In this document: positions 36,878-45,653 of the stretch, piece by piece
How positions within the stretch are numbered: position 1 is the stretch's first letter
Layout of the letters: the number at the start of each line of letters is the position of its first letter
Assembly: GCF_022690765.1 (NCBI RefSeq)
Contig: NZ_JALCZA010000037.1
Location: 1 to 46,748, forward strand
Direction of reading: 5' to 3'
From: Anaeromyxobacter oryzisoli
Lineage (GTDB): Bacteria; Myxococcota; Myxococcia; Myxococcales; Anaeromyxobacteraceae
Length of the DNA: 46,748 nucleotides
Notes under the pieces: generated by a model
What the model was told of the DNA's origin: nothing
Database searches by the model: none
What the model saw: the letters and a program-made list of their open reading frames with translations, nothing else
Made by a program: the position numbers and the translations under genes

Positions 36878-37524
36878 TGAGCTCCCGGATCGCCCGCGCC
36901 TACGCGACCTTCGCCTTCGGGCCGGGCGCGGCGATCTACGCGTTCCTCGTCGATCACGACGCCTGGCGGCGCGACGTCCGGGCGATGGCCCGGCTCGTCT
37001 CCGGCCAGCGCGTCCTCGACCTGGGCATCGGCCCGGGCGCGAGCGCCCTCGCGCTGGCGGCAGCCGATCCGGCCCGGCGGCCCATCGGGCTCGACCGCTC
37101 CCGCCAGATGCTCCGGCGCGCCGCCGCGGCGGCGGCCGCCGCCCGCGTCCGGCTCCCGCTCGTCCGCGCGGACGCGGGGGCCCTCCCGCTCCGGCCCGGC
37201 GCCCTCGATGGCGCGACCGGCCACAGCGTCCTCTACCTGCTCCCGGATCCCGCGGCCGCGCTCGTGGAGCTGCGCGCCGCGCTCCGCCCCGGCGGCCGGG
37301 TCGCTTTCCTCGAGCCCCGGGCCGGGCCGCTCCCGGCGCGCGCCCTCCGCGGCGGCGTCCGCGTCGCCGCGGCGATGCTCCTCTGGCGCGGGATGTCCCG
37401 CCTCCACCGCCGCTTCACCGAGGCCGGGCTCGCCGCGCTCCTCGACGCGGCGGGGTTCCGGGCGGCCCGGGCCTGGCCCGTGCTCCGGGGGTTCGGCGTG
37501 ATGGCGACGGCGGAGCGCCCGTAG
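36877..37524 (+). CDS. SAM-dependent methyltransferase
   Basis: Class I S-adenosylmethionine methyltransferase, 215 aa. Motif I is VLDLGIGPGASALALA (about residue 45), and the acidic residue after the second strand is in GLDRS. Motif III-like LRPGGRVAFLEPRAGP follows. ATG overlaps the ppx stop by one base, and a GTG one codon earlier is an alternative. The N-terminus (ARAYATFAFGPGAAIYAFLVDHD) suggests the small-molecule or lipid methyltransferase group. The substrate is unknown. Confidence 0.87.
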   Translation: MSSRIARAYATFAFGPGAAIYAFLVDHDAWRRDVRAMARLVSGQRVLDLGIGPGASALALAAADPARRPIGLDRSRQMLRRAAAAAAAARVRLPLVRADAGALPLRPGALDGATGHSVLYLLPDPAAALVELRAALRPGGRVAFLEPRAGPLPARALRGGVRVAAAMLLWRGMSRLHRRFTEAGLAALLDAAGFRAARAWPVLRGFGVMATAERP

Positions 37525-37539
37525 TACACCTCGCCCTCC

Positions 37540-38199
37540 ATGCTCTCGCCCACCCCCTGGGCCGTCGTCTGCGACTTCGACGGGACCGCGCTCACCGAGG
37601 ACCTCGGCGACCAGGTCGCCTACCGCTTCGCGGGCGTGGACCACTACCGGGCCGCGGCCGCCCGGTACCAGGTGGGCGAGCTCGACTTCGGGCGGCTGCT
37701 CGTCGAGATCTTCGGCGGCATCCGCGCGACGCGCGAGGAGATCGCGGCGTTCGCCCTCGACCGGTTCGCCTGGCGCCCCGGGTTCGAGGCGTTCGTCGCG
37801 GCGTCGCGCGACGCCGGCCGGCGGTTCCTCGTCGTCTCCTCGGGGCTCGACGTCTACATCGAGCCGGTGCTCGACCGGCTCGCGCCCGAGCTCCGCACCC
37901 ACGTCGAGCTGCGCGCGAACCGCGCGCGCTGTGCGCCCGACGGGCTCACGGTGGCGTTCCACGGCGAGGACTGCGGGTCCTGCGGCTTCTGCAAGGGGCA
38001 CGTCGTCCGCGAGCTGCAGGCCGCCGGCAGCCGGGTGGTGCTCTGCGGCGACGGGACCGGGGACCGGCACGCCGCCGACGCCGCCGATCGCGTCTTCGCG
38101 CGCAAGGGCTCGTCCCTCGTCCGGTACTGCGCCGAGCGCGGGATCCCGCACGACGTCTTCGAGACGTTCCACCAGGTGATGGAGCGGTTCCGGGGGTAG
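37540..38199 (+). CDS. MtnX-like HAD phosphatase
   Basis: HAD-IB phosphatase, 219 aa. Motif I is VCDFDGT (Asp12, Asp14), motif II is LVVSSGLDVYI, and motif IV is LCGDGTGDRHAA. The insert EDCGSCGFCKGHVV, with three closely spaced Cys before the catalytic Lys, is typical of MtnX-like proteins (methionine-salvage phosphatase relatives). No other salvage genes are nearby, so the substrate is uncertain. Confidence 0.87.
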   Translation: MLSPTPWAVVCDFDGTALTEDLGDQVAYRFAGVDHYRAAAARYQVGELDFGRLLVEIFGGIRATREEIAAFALDRFAWRPGFEAFVAASRDAGRRFLVVSSGLDVYIEPVLDRLAPELRTHVELRANRARCAPDGLTVAFHGEDCGSCGFCKGHVVRELQAAGSRVVLCGDGTGDRHAADAADRVFARKGSSLVRYCAERGIPHDVFETFHQVMERFRG

Positions 38200-38205
38200 G
38201 CGAAG

Positions 38206-38552
38206 CCCCGTGGCCGTGCCCGTGACCGCACCCGTGCCCGTCTCCCGCATCCCCCTTGGCCCGTGTCTCCGTCGGGGCACGGGATCGGGCCCACGGGAGT
38301 CGGGAACGGGGTCACGGGCAGGGATGACGGGTTCGCGTGCGGGTTCGGGTTCGGGGCGAGCGCGTCTGCGTATCCCGCGAATCCGTACCCGCACCCCGTA
38401 CCCCGTGTCCCCTGGCCCGTGTCTCCGTCGGATCACGGCGATCGGGCCACGGGGCCACGGGAGCCGGTCCACGGGTCACGCAAGTCCGGTGACGGTGACG
38501 GAACACGGTTCACGGGTTCGCGTTCGGGTCCGGGGCGAGCGCTTCTGCGCAA
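38206..38552. repeat. Hexamer-step palindromic intergenic repeat, copy C (tandem of two units)
   Basis: Two units follow each other, each made of CCCGTN-type steps, a core TGGCCCGTGTCTCCGTCGG (38256-38274 and 38412-38430), CACGGG-type steps, and a shared trailer GGGTTCGCG...CGGGGCGAGCGC (38329-38370 and 38514-38549). The 20-mer at 38402-38421 is identical to one in copy A, and the core matches copy B in reverse orientation. It fills nearly the whole gap between convergent genes. Confidence 0.85.
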
Positions 38553-38564
38553 CGCCCTCGCCCG

Positions 38565-41500
38565 TCAGAACAGCCCGATCGAAAAGTGCGGCGCGAAGAC
38601 CCGCTCGTTGATGGCCCGATCCGGCGTGACGTTGAACCCGAAGTCCAGCGCCGCCGGGCCGACCGGCGTCACGAACCGGAGCCCCACGCCGACGTTCGTG
38701 CGTAGCGAGAGCGGCTCGAACGCGTTCGGGTCGAGCCACAGGTTGCCGACGTCCACGAAGAAGCCGGCCTCCACCGACGGCGTGAGCGACAGGCGCACCT
38801 CGCTCTTCACGAGCAGGAACGCCTCGCCGCCCTCCGAGATCGCCCGCTGCCCCGCCGCGATCTCGCGCCCCTGCGCGGTGCAGCCGACGCCGGTCACGGA
38901 CGTCGCGCAGGCCCGGCCCGCCGCGGCCAGATCGCCCCGGACGTCCTCCGGGATCATCTCCTCCTCCGCGTAGCCGCGCATCGTGGAGGCGCCGCCCAGG
39001 AAGAACCGGCGCGGGATGATCGTCCGCGACGCGGAGTCGAGGGGGAACACCCGACCGCCCCGGAGCGAGAGCGCGACCACGCTCGCCTTGCCGACGGGCA
39101 GGTAGCCCGAGAGCGTCCCCGACAGCTTCAGCATGTTCGTGTGGATGTCCGAGCCGGGGAGCAGCCCGAGGGCGACCCGATCGATGCCGCTGCCGAGCGA
39201 GTGCCCGTACTCGAGGGCGCCGGCCGCGAACCATCCCCGGTGCGGGTGCGCGGCGTTGTCGCGGAAGTCGACGGTGAAGGACGGGCGGAGGACCTGGAGC
39301 GTGGTCACGCCCTCGTCGAACCGGAGCCGCTCGATGTCCGCCTGCGTGAGCTGCCCGACGAACGGGGTCCGCCTGATGTCGTCCACCTCGAGCTCGTACT
39401 GGAGCGAGGCCCCGATCCGCGAGGTGAGGCCGACGTCGAGGCCCGCGACCGCGCTGCGGCGGCGGAGGTCGTAGGCCCGCCGGTGCAGGACCTCGCCGAT
39501 GGCGTCCGCGCGCGCGCTCGCCTGGAACGGCAGGAGGTCGAGCCGCGCCCAGCGCAGCCCGACGTCGCCGCGCCCCTCGATCCGCTCGCCGAAGTCCTTG
39601 CCCGAGACGTCCGGCCCGAACCCGCCGACGTCCACGAGGTAGTTCACCTTCCCCCGGGCGGCGAACTCGATCGCGCGGCCGAGCACGTTCGGCCGGGTGT
39701 ACTCCAGATCGGCGCGCGGCCCGTTCGCGATGGAGTAGCCGATCCCCTGCGTGAGGGTCGCGTACGGCCCCTCCGCGAGCTCCACCTCGAGATCCTTCAC
39801 GGGCTGCGGAGACTCCGGATCCTGGAGCTTCAGGTTCACCGAGCGGAAGACCCCGAGCCGGAGCAGGGACGCGTTGCTCTTCGCGATCGCCTCCGGGTCG
39901 TAGACCTGCCCCTCGCCGATCGCGAGCGCGCCGCGGATCACCTCGGGACGCGTGCGCTTGTTGCCGGCGAGGAGGATCTGCCCGATCCGGACCTGCGGCC
40001 CCTCCTCGACCACGAAGCGGACCGCCGCCACGTGGCGCTCGCGGTCCAGGTCCTCGCGCGCCTCGACGCGGGCATAGAAGTAGCCGCGCGACAGGTACAG
40101 GCGGAGGATCGCGACCCGCGTCGCCTCCACCCGATCGAACGCGAGCGGCTCGCCCGGCGCGAGGCGCGCCTCGTGCGCCAGCTCCGGGAGCGACACCGCC
40201 GCGTTCCCCTCGAACGAGATCGACTCGACCCGGGTGAGCGGCCCCTCGCGGAACCGCACCGTCACGTCGGCGACGCGGCGCCGGTCGTCCAGCGTCACCC
40301 CGCCGCCGAGGTACACCGCCTCGAGCCAGCCGTCCGCCCGGTAGCCGTCCACGACCCGCTCGGCGGCCCGGTCCCAGGAGTCCTCCTCCCACCGGGCCGC
40401 CGCGCCGAGCGCCGGCGGCGGGGTCGGCGGCGGGGTGACGCCGGGGACGGACGCGAGCAGCGCGCGCGCCGCGTCGTCCTCGCCGCCGGAGGGCTCGGGC
40501 TCCTCGCCCTCGAGGTACGCGACCAGCCGCTGCCGGACCGTCGCCGCGTCCCACTGCGAGGTGCCCTCGATCGCCACCGGCCCGAGCCGGTACGGGAGCC
40601 CCTCCGCGACGTGGAAGATCACCGCGAGGTCGTCCCCGCGCTGCTGCTCCTCCGCCTCGACGCGGGCCCCGGCGAACCCGCGCGACCGGTAGAAGGTTCG
40701 CAGCCGCTCCGCCGCGGCGTCGATGGCCGGGGCGTCCAGCGGCTGGTCCTCCTCGACCCCGAGGCGGCGCTGCAGCGCGATCGCGGGGAACCGCTCGTTG
40801 CCGCGGAAGACGAGCGTGACGCGGGGCCCGACCACGACGGGGAGCTCCACGTCGGCCAGGCCTCCCTCCAGCGTGACGGCCGGCGCGCCGACGCGGGCGC
40901 GCCGGTAGCCGGCGCGGTACAGGTCCGACCGGAGCGTCCGGACGTCCTCGGCGAGCACGTCCTGATCCAGGATCGCGCCCGGCCGCGTCCGCAGCCGGCC
41001 GGCGAGGGCGGCGGCCGGGTCGCCGGCGCTCCCGGCGCGGAGCGTCCGCACGCGGGTCGGCGCGCCGGCGCGGATCTCCACCGTCACGCTGACGAGCGCG
41101 TCGCCCTGCACCTCCGTCTCGATCGCCGCGTCGCGGTAACCGCGCTTCGCGAGGAGCGCCCGCGCGCGGTCCACCGCGTCCTGCAGCGCGGCCTCGTCGA
41201 ACGGATCGCCCACCTCGAGGCGGAGCGCCTGGCGGACGGCGTCCTCGTTCGGCAGGCCGCCGACCTTCCGCAGCGCGATCCGCTCGATGCGCCGGACCGG
41301 CAGCGCCTCCACCGCGAGCCGGACCCACGCGCCCGCGCCACCCTGCGGCGGCGCCGCGGGGAGCTCGCGGATGACGACGCTCCGGTACCGGCCGGTCAGG
41401 TACAGTCGCTGCACGGTGAGCCGCAGCGCGCGGATCGAGAGCGGCTCCCCCACCGCGACGGCGACGAGGGCCGCGGCCGCCTCGCGGGGCTCGCCGTCGG

Positions 41501-41645
41501 GCAGCCGGAGCTCGATCCCGGCGACCCGCGGCGGGGTGTCCCCGGCCCGCGCCGACCCGGCGGCGAGCGCGAGCGCGAGCGCGACGCCCCGCGCCCACCG
41601 CCCGGTCCCCACGCGTGGAGCTCCGCGGGTCACCGGTCGGTCCAT
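38565..41645 (-). CDS. Omp85 outer-membrane protein (TamA/BamA family) with about seven POTRA repeats
   Basis: Outer-membrane assembly factor, about 1026 aa. After a signal peptide (RGVALALALAAGSARA) I count seven POTRA-like units, starting near RVAGIELRLPDG, IERIALRKVGG, RVRTLRAGSAG, VTLVFRGNERF, LGPVAIEGTSQ (with an inserted Pro-rich loop), VESISFEGNAA and IGQILLAGNKR. The 16-strand barrel follows, with the lock motif STMRGYAEEE and a final Phe. A loop has two Cys (CATSVTGVGC). The ATG at 41645 overlaps the end of tamB. GTG at 41633 is an alternative start. Pairing with tamB favours a TamA role, while the POTRA number exceeds both BamA (five) and TamA (three). Confidence 0.9.
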   Translation of the reverse strand: MDRPVTRGAPRVGTGRWARGVALALALAAGSARAGDTPPRVAGIELRLPDGEPREAAAALVAVAVGEPLSIRALRLTVQRLYLTGRYRSVVIRELPAAPPQGGAGAWVRLAVEALPVRRIERIALRKVGGLPNEDAVRQALRLEVGDPFDEAALQDAVDRARALLAKRGYRDAAIETEVQGDALVSVTVEIRAGAPTRVRTLRAGSAGDPAAALAGRLRTRPGAILDQDVLAEDVRTLRSDLYRAGYRRARVGAPAVTLEGGLADVELPVVVGPRVTLVFRGNERFPAIALQRRLGVEEDQPLDAPAIDAAAERLRTFYRSRGFAGARVEAEEQQRGDDLAVIFHVAEGLPYRLGPVAIEGTSQWDAATVRQRLVAYLEGEEPEPSGGEDDAARALLASVPGVTPPPTPPPALGAAARWEEDSWDRAAERVVDGYRADGWLEAVYLGGGVTLDDRRRVADVTVRFREGPLTRVESISFEGNAAVSLPELAHEARLAPGEPLAFDRVEATRVAILRLYLSRGYFYARVEAREDLDRERHVAAVRFVVEEGPQVRIGQILLAGNKRTRPEVIRGALAIGEGQVYDPEAIAKSNASLLRLGVFRSVNLKLQDPESPQPVKDLEVELAEGPYATLTQGIGYSIANGPRADLEYTRPNVLGRAIEFAARGKVNYLVDVGGFGPDVSGKDFGERIEGRGDVGLRWARLDLLPFQASARADAIGEVLHRRAYDLRRRSAVAGLDVGLTSRIGASLQYELEVDDIRRTPFVGQLTQADIERLRFDEGVTTLQVLRPSFTVDFRDNAAHPHRGWFAAGALEYGHSLGSGIDRVALGLLPGSDIHTNMLKLSGTLSGYLPVGKASVVALSLRGGRVFPLDSASRTIIPRRFFLGGASTMRGYAEEEMIPEDVRGDLAAAGRACATSVTGVGCTAQGREIAAGQRAISEGGEAFLLVKSEVRLSLTPSVEAGFFVDVGNLWLDPNAFEPLSLRTNVGVGLRFVTPVGPAALDFGFNVTPDRAINERVFAPHFSIGLF

Positions 41646-44600
41646 TCCCAGCGCAGCTTCAGATCGACGCCGTGATCGCCCGTGGCCACGTCGGGGTTGT
41701 CGTCCTCCCATTGGTACTGCACGGCGGTGTGCCGCCCGAGGCGCACCTCGGCCTGCGCCGTGCGGCCGCGGGCGGCCCCGAGCGGCGCCTGGAAGCGGAG
41801 CCGGAGCCGATCGCGGAGCAGCCACGACTCGAACTCCGCCCGCGGCTCGACCTGGCCGGTCTCCTCGGAGTACGCGCTCGTGATCCGCATGGAGAGATCG
41901 CGGATGGGCCCGCCCCGCGGCAGGAACCGCTTCACCTGCTCGTCCAGGCCGGACGCGGAGAAGAGCGCCTGCGCCGCGGCGGCGGTGGCGACCCCGCTCA
42001 CCCCGGTGCCGGCCACCGCGTCCCGCCGCGTGAACCCGAGCGACAGGAGCGTGACGATGTCCGGCTGGGGCAGCGGCGGGACGCTCGTGAGGATCACGTC
42101 GGGGCGGGAGAGCGAGCCGGACACGGCGAGGAGCACCTCGTAGTCCCGCACCTGCGACTGACCGTGCACGTCGAGGGCGATCTCGATCTTGTGCCGGTCG
42201 GTGAACTCGAGCACCGCGTGCGTGAGGTTGAACTCGTTCCCCCGGAAGGCGAGGCGGCTCCCCTCCCCCATGGCGAGGCTGCCGACCACGCCGGGCGACG
42301 CCAGCGTCCCGGTGACGGTGAGCGCGCCGGCGAGCGGGCCGCGGACGAGGTCGTTCTCCACCCGCGCGTCCCCGTCCACCGCGAGCTGCACGTCGAGCTG
42401 GAGCCACTCGCCGGACTTGTCGTAGGGGCGCGGCGGGGGCGGCGGGCGGCGCCGGAGCTCGAGGAGGCTGCCCTCGAGATCCACGTCGGCCGTGTAGCGC
42501 GCGCGCACCACGTGCAGCAGCCCAGAGAGCACCGCCGCCTCGGGCGTGCCCGCCACCTGCGCGTGGCCGCGGAGCGTCACCGGGAGGTAGGCGGGCACCG
42601 CCACCGGCACGTCGGCGAGCTCCGCCTCGACCCGCACGCGCGACGGGACGAGCCGCGCGAGCTCCACCTCGCCCCCGAGCCGCACCGTCCCGCCGTTCAC
42701 GTCCGCGGTGAGGCCGTCGAAGAGCACCCGGTTCTGCGAGAAGGCGAGGTCCCCCTTCACGCCCGAGAAGGCCACCGCCGCGCCGCGGAGCTGGAACCCG
42801 CCGTCGGAGATCCGGCCGGCGCCCACCAGCGCCGGCTCGTCGAGCGTCCCGCCCACGTGCGCCTCGAGCGCGAGCTGCCCGTGCGCGTGGCGCAGGGTGG
42901 GGACGAGCGCGCCGAGGAGCCGGAGGTCCACGCCGCCCTCCGCGGCCACGTCGAGCTGCCCCGCCGGGCCGTACGCCCCCGACACCCGGAGCTCCGTGTT
43001 CACCCCGCGCAGCGTGAGCGGCGCGAGCGCGAGCCGGCCGCCGGCGTAGGAGAGGACCGCCGGCGCCGCCGCCTCGACCTTCAGATCGGCGTAGGACGCC
43101 TGGAGCCGGTCGAGGGTGATCGTCGCGCGGTCCCGGGCGGGATCGTCGAGCGCGCCCTGGGCGGTCGCGGTCCCGTGGAGCTGCGCGCGCAGCCCGGCCG
43201 GCGCCCCGGGGACGAGGCGCGCCGCGTCCTCGAGCGCGACGGCGGCCCGCGCCGTGAACGGCCGCGCGCCGTCGAGCTGGACCTCGGCGGAGGCGTCGAC
43301 CCCCTCCGCGCTCGCCGTGAGCACCAGCCGTCGCTCCACGAGCGTCCCGCCCGCCTGCACCGTCCCGAGGCGCACGCCGCCCAGCGAGACGCCGTCGCCG
43401 TTCGCCGCGAACCGGACCTTCGGGTGCTCGTACGAGCCCTCGAGCGTGGCCTTCCCGCTCGCCGACCCCTCCCACCTCCCCGGGAGCTGCAGCTCCGCGA
43501 TCGGCACGCCGGCGAAGGCGGCGTCGAGCCTCCACGGGAACGGCGGCGCGACGCCCCAGCGCCCCTCCACGCGCGCCACGCCGGTGCCGCGCCGCAGCTC
43601 CGCCCGATCGAGCCGGATCGTCTCGCCGGCGAGGATCTTCCCCGTGGCGCGGCCGGACTCCCACCGCCGCCCGAGCAGCGCGCCCGCGCCGAGCCGCGCG
43701 TCGAAGTCTGCGTCCAGCGCGCCGGCGGGGCCCGTCCCGCTGCCGACCAGCTCGACGTCGCCGTCCACCACCTCGCGCAGGCTCCGGGTGCGCGGCAGCC
43801 AGTCGCGGACCGCGTCGAGGAGGTCGCGGACCCGCCCCCGCGCCTCGAGGCGCGAGGACACCACGCGCGGCTGGGCGCTCGACAGATCGACGACCGCGTC
43901 GGCGCGGTACCGCGTCGCGCCGAGCGTCCCCTCCGCGCCGTGGAAGCCGAGGAGGAACGCGTCGTAGTCGAACGGGGTGGCGACGCTCCCGAGGTCGATG
44001 TCGAGGAAGCGGAAGCCGTCGGCGCGCGCGCGCCCGACGATGCGCGGGTTCCCGTACGGCGCCGCGCCGACGGAGACCTCGATCGTGCCGAGCCCGCCCA
44101 GCGGGGCGTTCGCCACGCGACCGAGCGCGGAGAAGTCCACCTCGCCCCGGCAGCTCACCGAGAACCCGCGCTCGGTCTTGAAGTGCACGGCCCCGTCCGC
44201 CTCGAGCGTGCCGCGCCCCACCGCGAGGCGGGCGCGGTCGAAGAAGATCCCGTCGCCGGTGACCCGCACGCCGGTGTCGAGCCGTCCCTTCGAGAACGCG
44301 ATCACGCCGGGATCGCCCGCCCCCACCGACCAGGACCGGGTGAGCGCCTTGAACCCGTGGAGGTCTCCGGCAAAGGAGCCGGCGAGCTCCGGCGGCGAGA
44401 GGGTCCCCGCGATCCGCCCCTTCCCGTGGAGCTTGACCGTGACCCACGGCCCCCGCACGCCGAGCCGGTCGAGCACCTCGGCGAGGTCCACCCCGGCCGC
44501 GTCCACCTCCGCGTCCACGGGCACGCCGGGCGCGAGCTTCACCACGCCGCGGGCCACGGCGCTGCCGCCCTGGGCCGCCACCGCGAGCCGCTCGACCGCG

Positions 44601-45541
44601 ATCGCGCCGGGCTCGAGCCGCAGCTTCGCCTCGGCGTCGCCGAGGATCCAGCGGCCGACGCGGACGGCCCGGGTGCGGACGGTCCCGGACAGCGCGGGGG
44701 ACGCGGGGGCGCCGGCGATGCGCGCCTCGAGGGACGCCGAGCCCTCGACGGCGGACGCGACCCCGCCGAGCGCGAGGAGCGCCTTCACCGGCCCCTCCGC
44801 GCGGGCGGTGACGTCGAGCCGCGGCGCGCAGAGGTCCTTCACCCGGCCGCGCACCGAGAGCCGCGCGCCGCCGACCTCCGCGGCGGCCGAGGCGATCTCG
44901 AGGCTGGAGAGGTCCAGCGCCAGCTCCGCGTCGGCCTCGAGCCGCGCCGCCGCGAAGCGCCGACCGCCCGCGGTGACCCGGATGGGCCCGGTCTCGACCG
45001 CGAAGCGCGTGCGCCGCGCGGGGGACGCGAGGGCGCGGAGCGTCCGCGCGGGACGGCGCGAGCGGATCCCGAGCCGCTCGACCTCGATCCGGCGCCCGCC
45101 CGGCAAGGTCAGGTCGAGCGCGCCGTCCTCCACGTCCACGCGGTGGATCTCGAAGCGCCCCAGGAACGGGGGCGGGCACGCCGCGTCGCCGCCGCCCCTC
45201 ACCGAGAGGGCGAGCCGCGGCCGGACCAGCGACACGCGCTCCAGGTGGAGCTGGCGCCCCAGGGCCTGCACCGGCGCGAGCCGCGCCGAGAGCGCGTCCG
45301 CGGTGAAGACCGGCGCGTCGGGCGGGCCGAGGACGACCCGCTCCGCCTCGACCGCGAACCGAAGGGGATCCACGCGACAGGAGGCGAACGAGAGCGCCAG
45401 GCCGGTGGCCGCCTCGACGCGCGAGGCCGCCATGCCGCAGATCCGCTCCCCCGCCCAGCGCGTGCGCAGGACCGCCAGCGTCGCGACGACCAGGGCTGCG
45501 ACGAGCGCGAGGAGCGCGAGGGCGATGGTCCGCTTCTTCAA
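41630..45541 (-). CDS. tamB: Translocation and assembly module protein TamB
   Basis: Very long AsmA-like envelope protein, 1303 aa. An N-terminal membrane helix (TIALALLALVAALVVATLAVL) anchors it in the inner membrane. Most of the length is repetitive beta-strand sequence (patterns like GTVQAGGTLVERRLVLTASAEG), expected to form a groove spanning the periplasm for lipid or protein traffic. The C-terminal TamB domain has LPQPDIVTLLSLGFT, RFLPRGGPIRDLSMRITSAYSEETG and YQWEDDNPD. The TTG start at 45541 lacks a close ribosome site (GGAG is 11 nt away), so the exact start is less sure. It overlaps its Omp85 partner by 16 nt. Confidence 0.92.
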   Translation of the reverse strand: MKKRTIALALLALVAALVVATLAVLRTRWAGERICGMAASRVEAATGLALSFASCRVDPLRFAVEAERVVLGPPDAPVFTADALSARLAPVQALGRQLHLERVSLVRPRLALSVRGGGDAACPPPFLGRFEIHRVDVEDGALDLTLPGGRRIEVERLGIRSRRPARTLRALASPARRTRFAVETGPIRVTAGGRRFAAARLEADAELALDLSSLEIASAAAEVGGARLSVRGRVKDLCAPRLDVTARAEGPVKALLALGGVASAVEGSASLEARIAGAPASPALSGTVRTRAVRVGRWILGDAEAKLRLEPGAIAVERLAVAAQGGSAVARGVVKLAPGVPVDAEVDAAGVDLAEVLDRLGVRGPWVTVKLHGKGRIAGTLSPPELAGSFAGDLHGFKALTRSWSVGAGDPGVIAFSKGRLDTGVRVTGDGIFFDRARLAVGRGTLEADGAVHFKTERGFSVSCRGEVDFSALGRVANAPLGGLGTIEVSVGAAPYGNPRIVGRARADGFRFLDIDLGSVATPFDYDAFLLGFHGAEGTLGATRYRADAVVDLSSAQPRVVSSRLEARGRVRDLLDAVRDWLPRTRSLREVVDGDVELVGSGTGPAGALDADFDARLGAGALLGRRWESGRATGKILAGETIRLDRAELRRGTGVARVEGRWGVAPPFPWRLDAAFAGVPIAELQLPGRWEGSASGKATLEGSYEHPKVRFAANGDGVSLGGVRLGTVQAGGTLVERRLVLTASAEGVDASAEVQLDGARPFTARAAVALEDAARLVPGAPAGLRAQLHGTATAQGALDDPARDRATITLDRLQASYADLKVEAAAPAVLSYAGGRLALAPLTLRGVNTELRVSGAYGPAGQLDVAAEGGVDLRLLGALVPTLRHAHGQLALEAHVGGTLDEPALVGAGRISDGGFQLRGAAVAFSGVKGDLAFSQNRVLFDGLTADVNGGTVRLGGEVELARLVPSRVRVEAELADVPVAVPAYLPVTLRGHAQVAGTPEAAVLSGLLHVVRARYTADVDLEGSLLELRRRPPPPPRPYDKSGEWLQLDVQLAVDGDARVENDLVRGPLAGALTVTGTLASPGVVGSLAMGEGSRLAFRGNEFNLTHAVLEFTDRHKIEIALDVHGQSQVRDYEVLLAVSGSLSRPDVILTSVPPLPQPDIVTLLSLGFTRRDAVAGTGVSGVATAAAAQALFSASGLDEQVKRFLPRGGPIRDLSMRITSAYSEETGQVEPRAEFESWLLRDRLRLRFQAPLGAARGRTAQAEVRLGRHTAVQYQWEDDNPDVATGDHGVDLKLRWEWTDR

Positions 45542-45653
45542 GGTGATCGGGGCTCCGCTCTTCGATTCTCTCGCGCGCGCGGCGCGGCGCCAAGCTCGCG
45601 GCCGGTTCGCCCGCGGTGTGGGATGGACGCGTCAGGTGGCGACGGGCTCGGGC

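Noticed and set aside
38565-45593. A 2342-codon open frame on the - strand covering both tamB and the Omp85 gene
   Set aside because: Its first half is tamB read in another frame and is Arg/Ala-rich without domains. Only the last 1026 codons are a real protein, so this is not a fusion.
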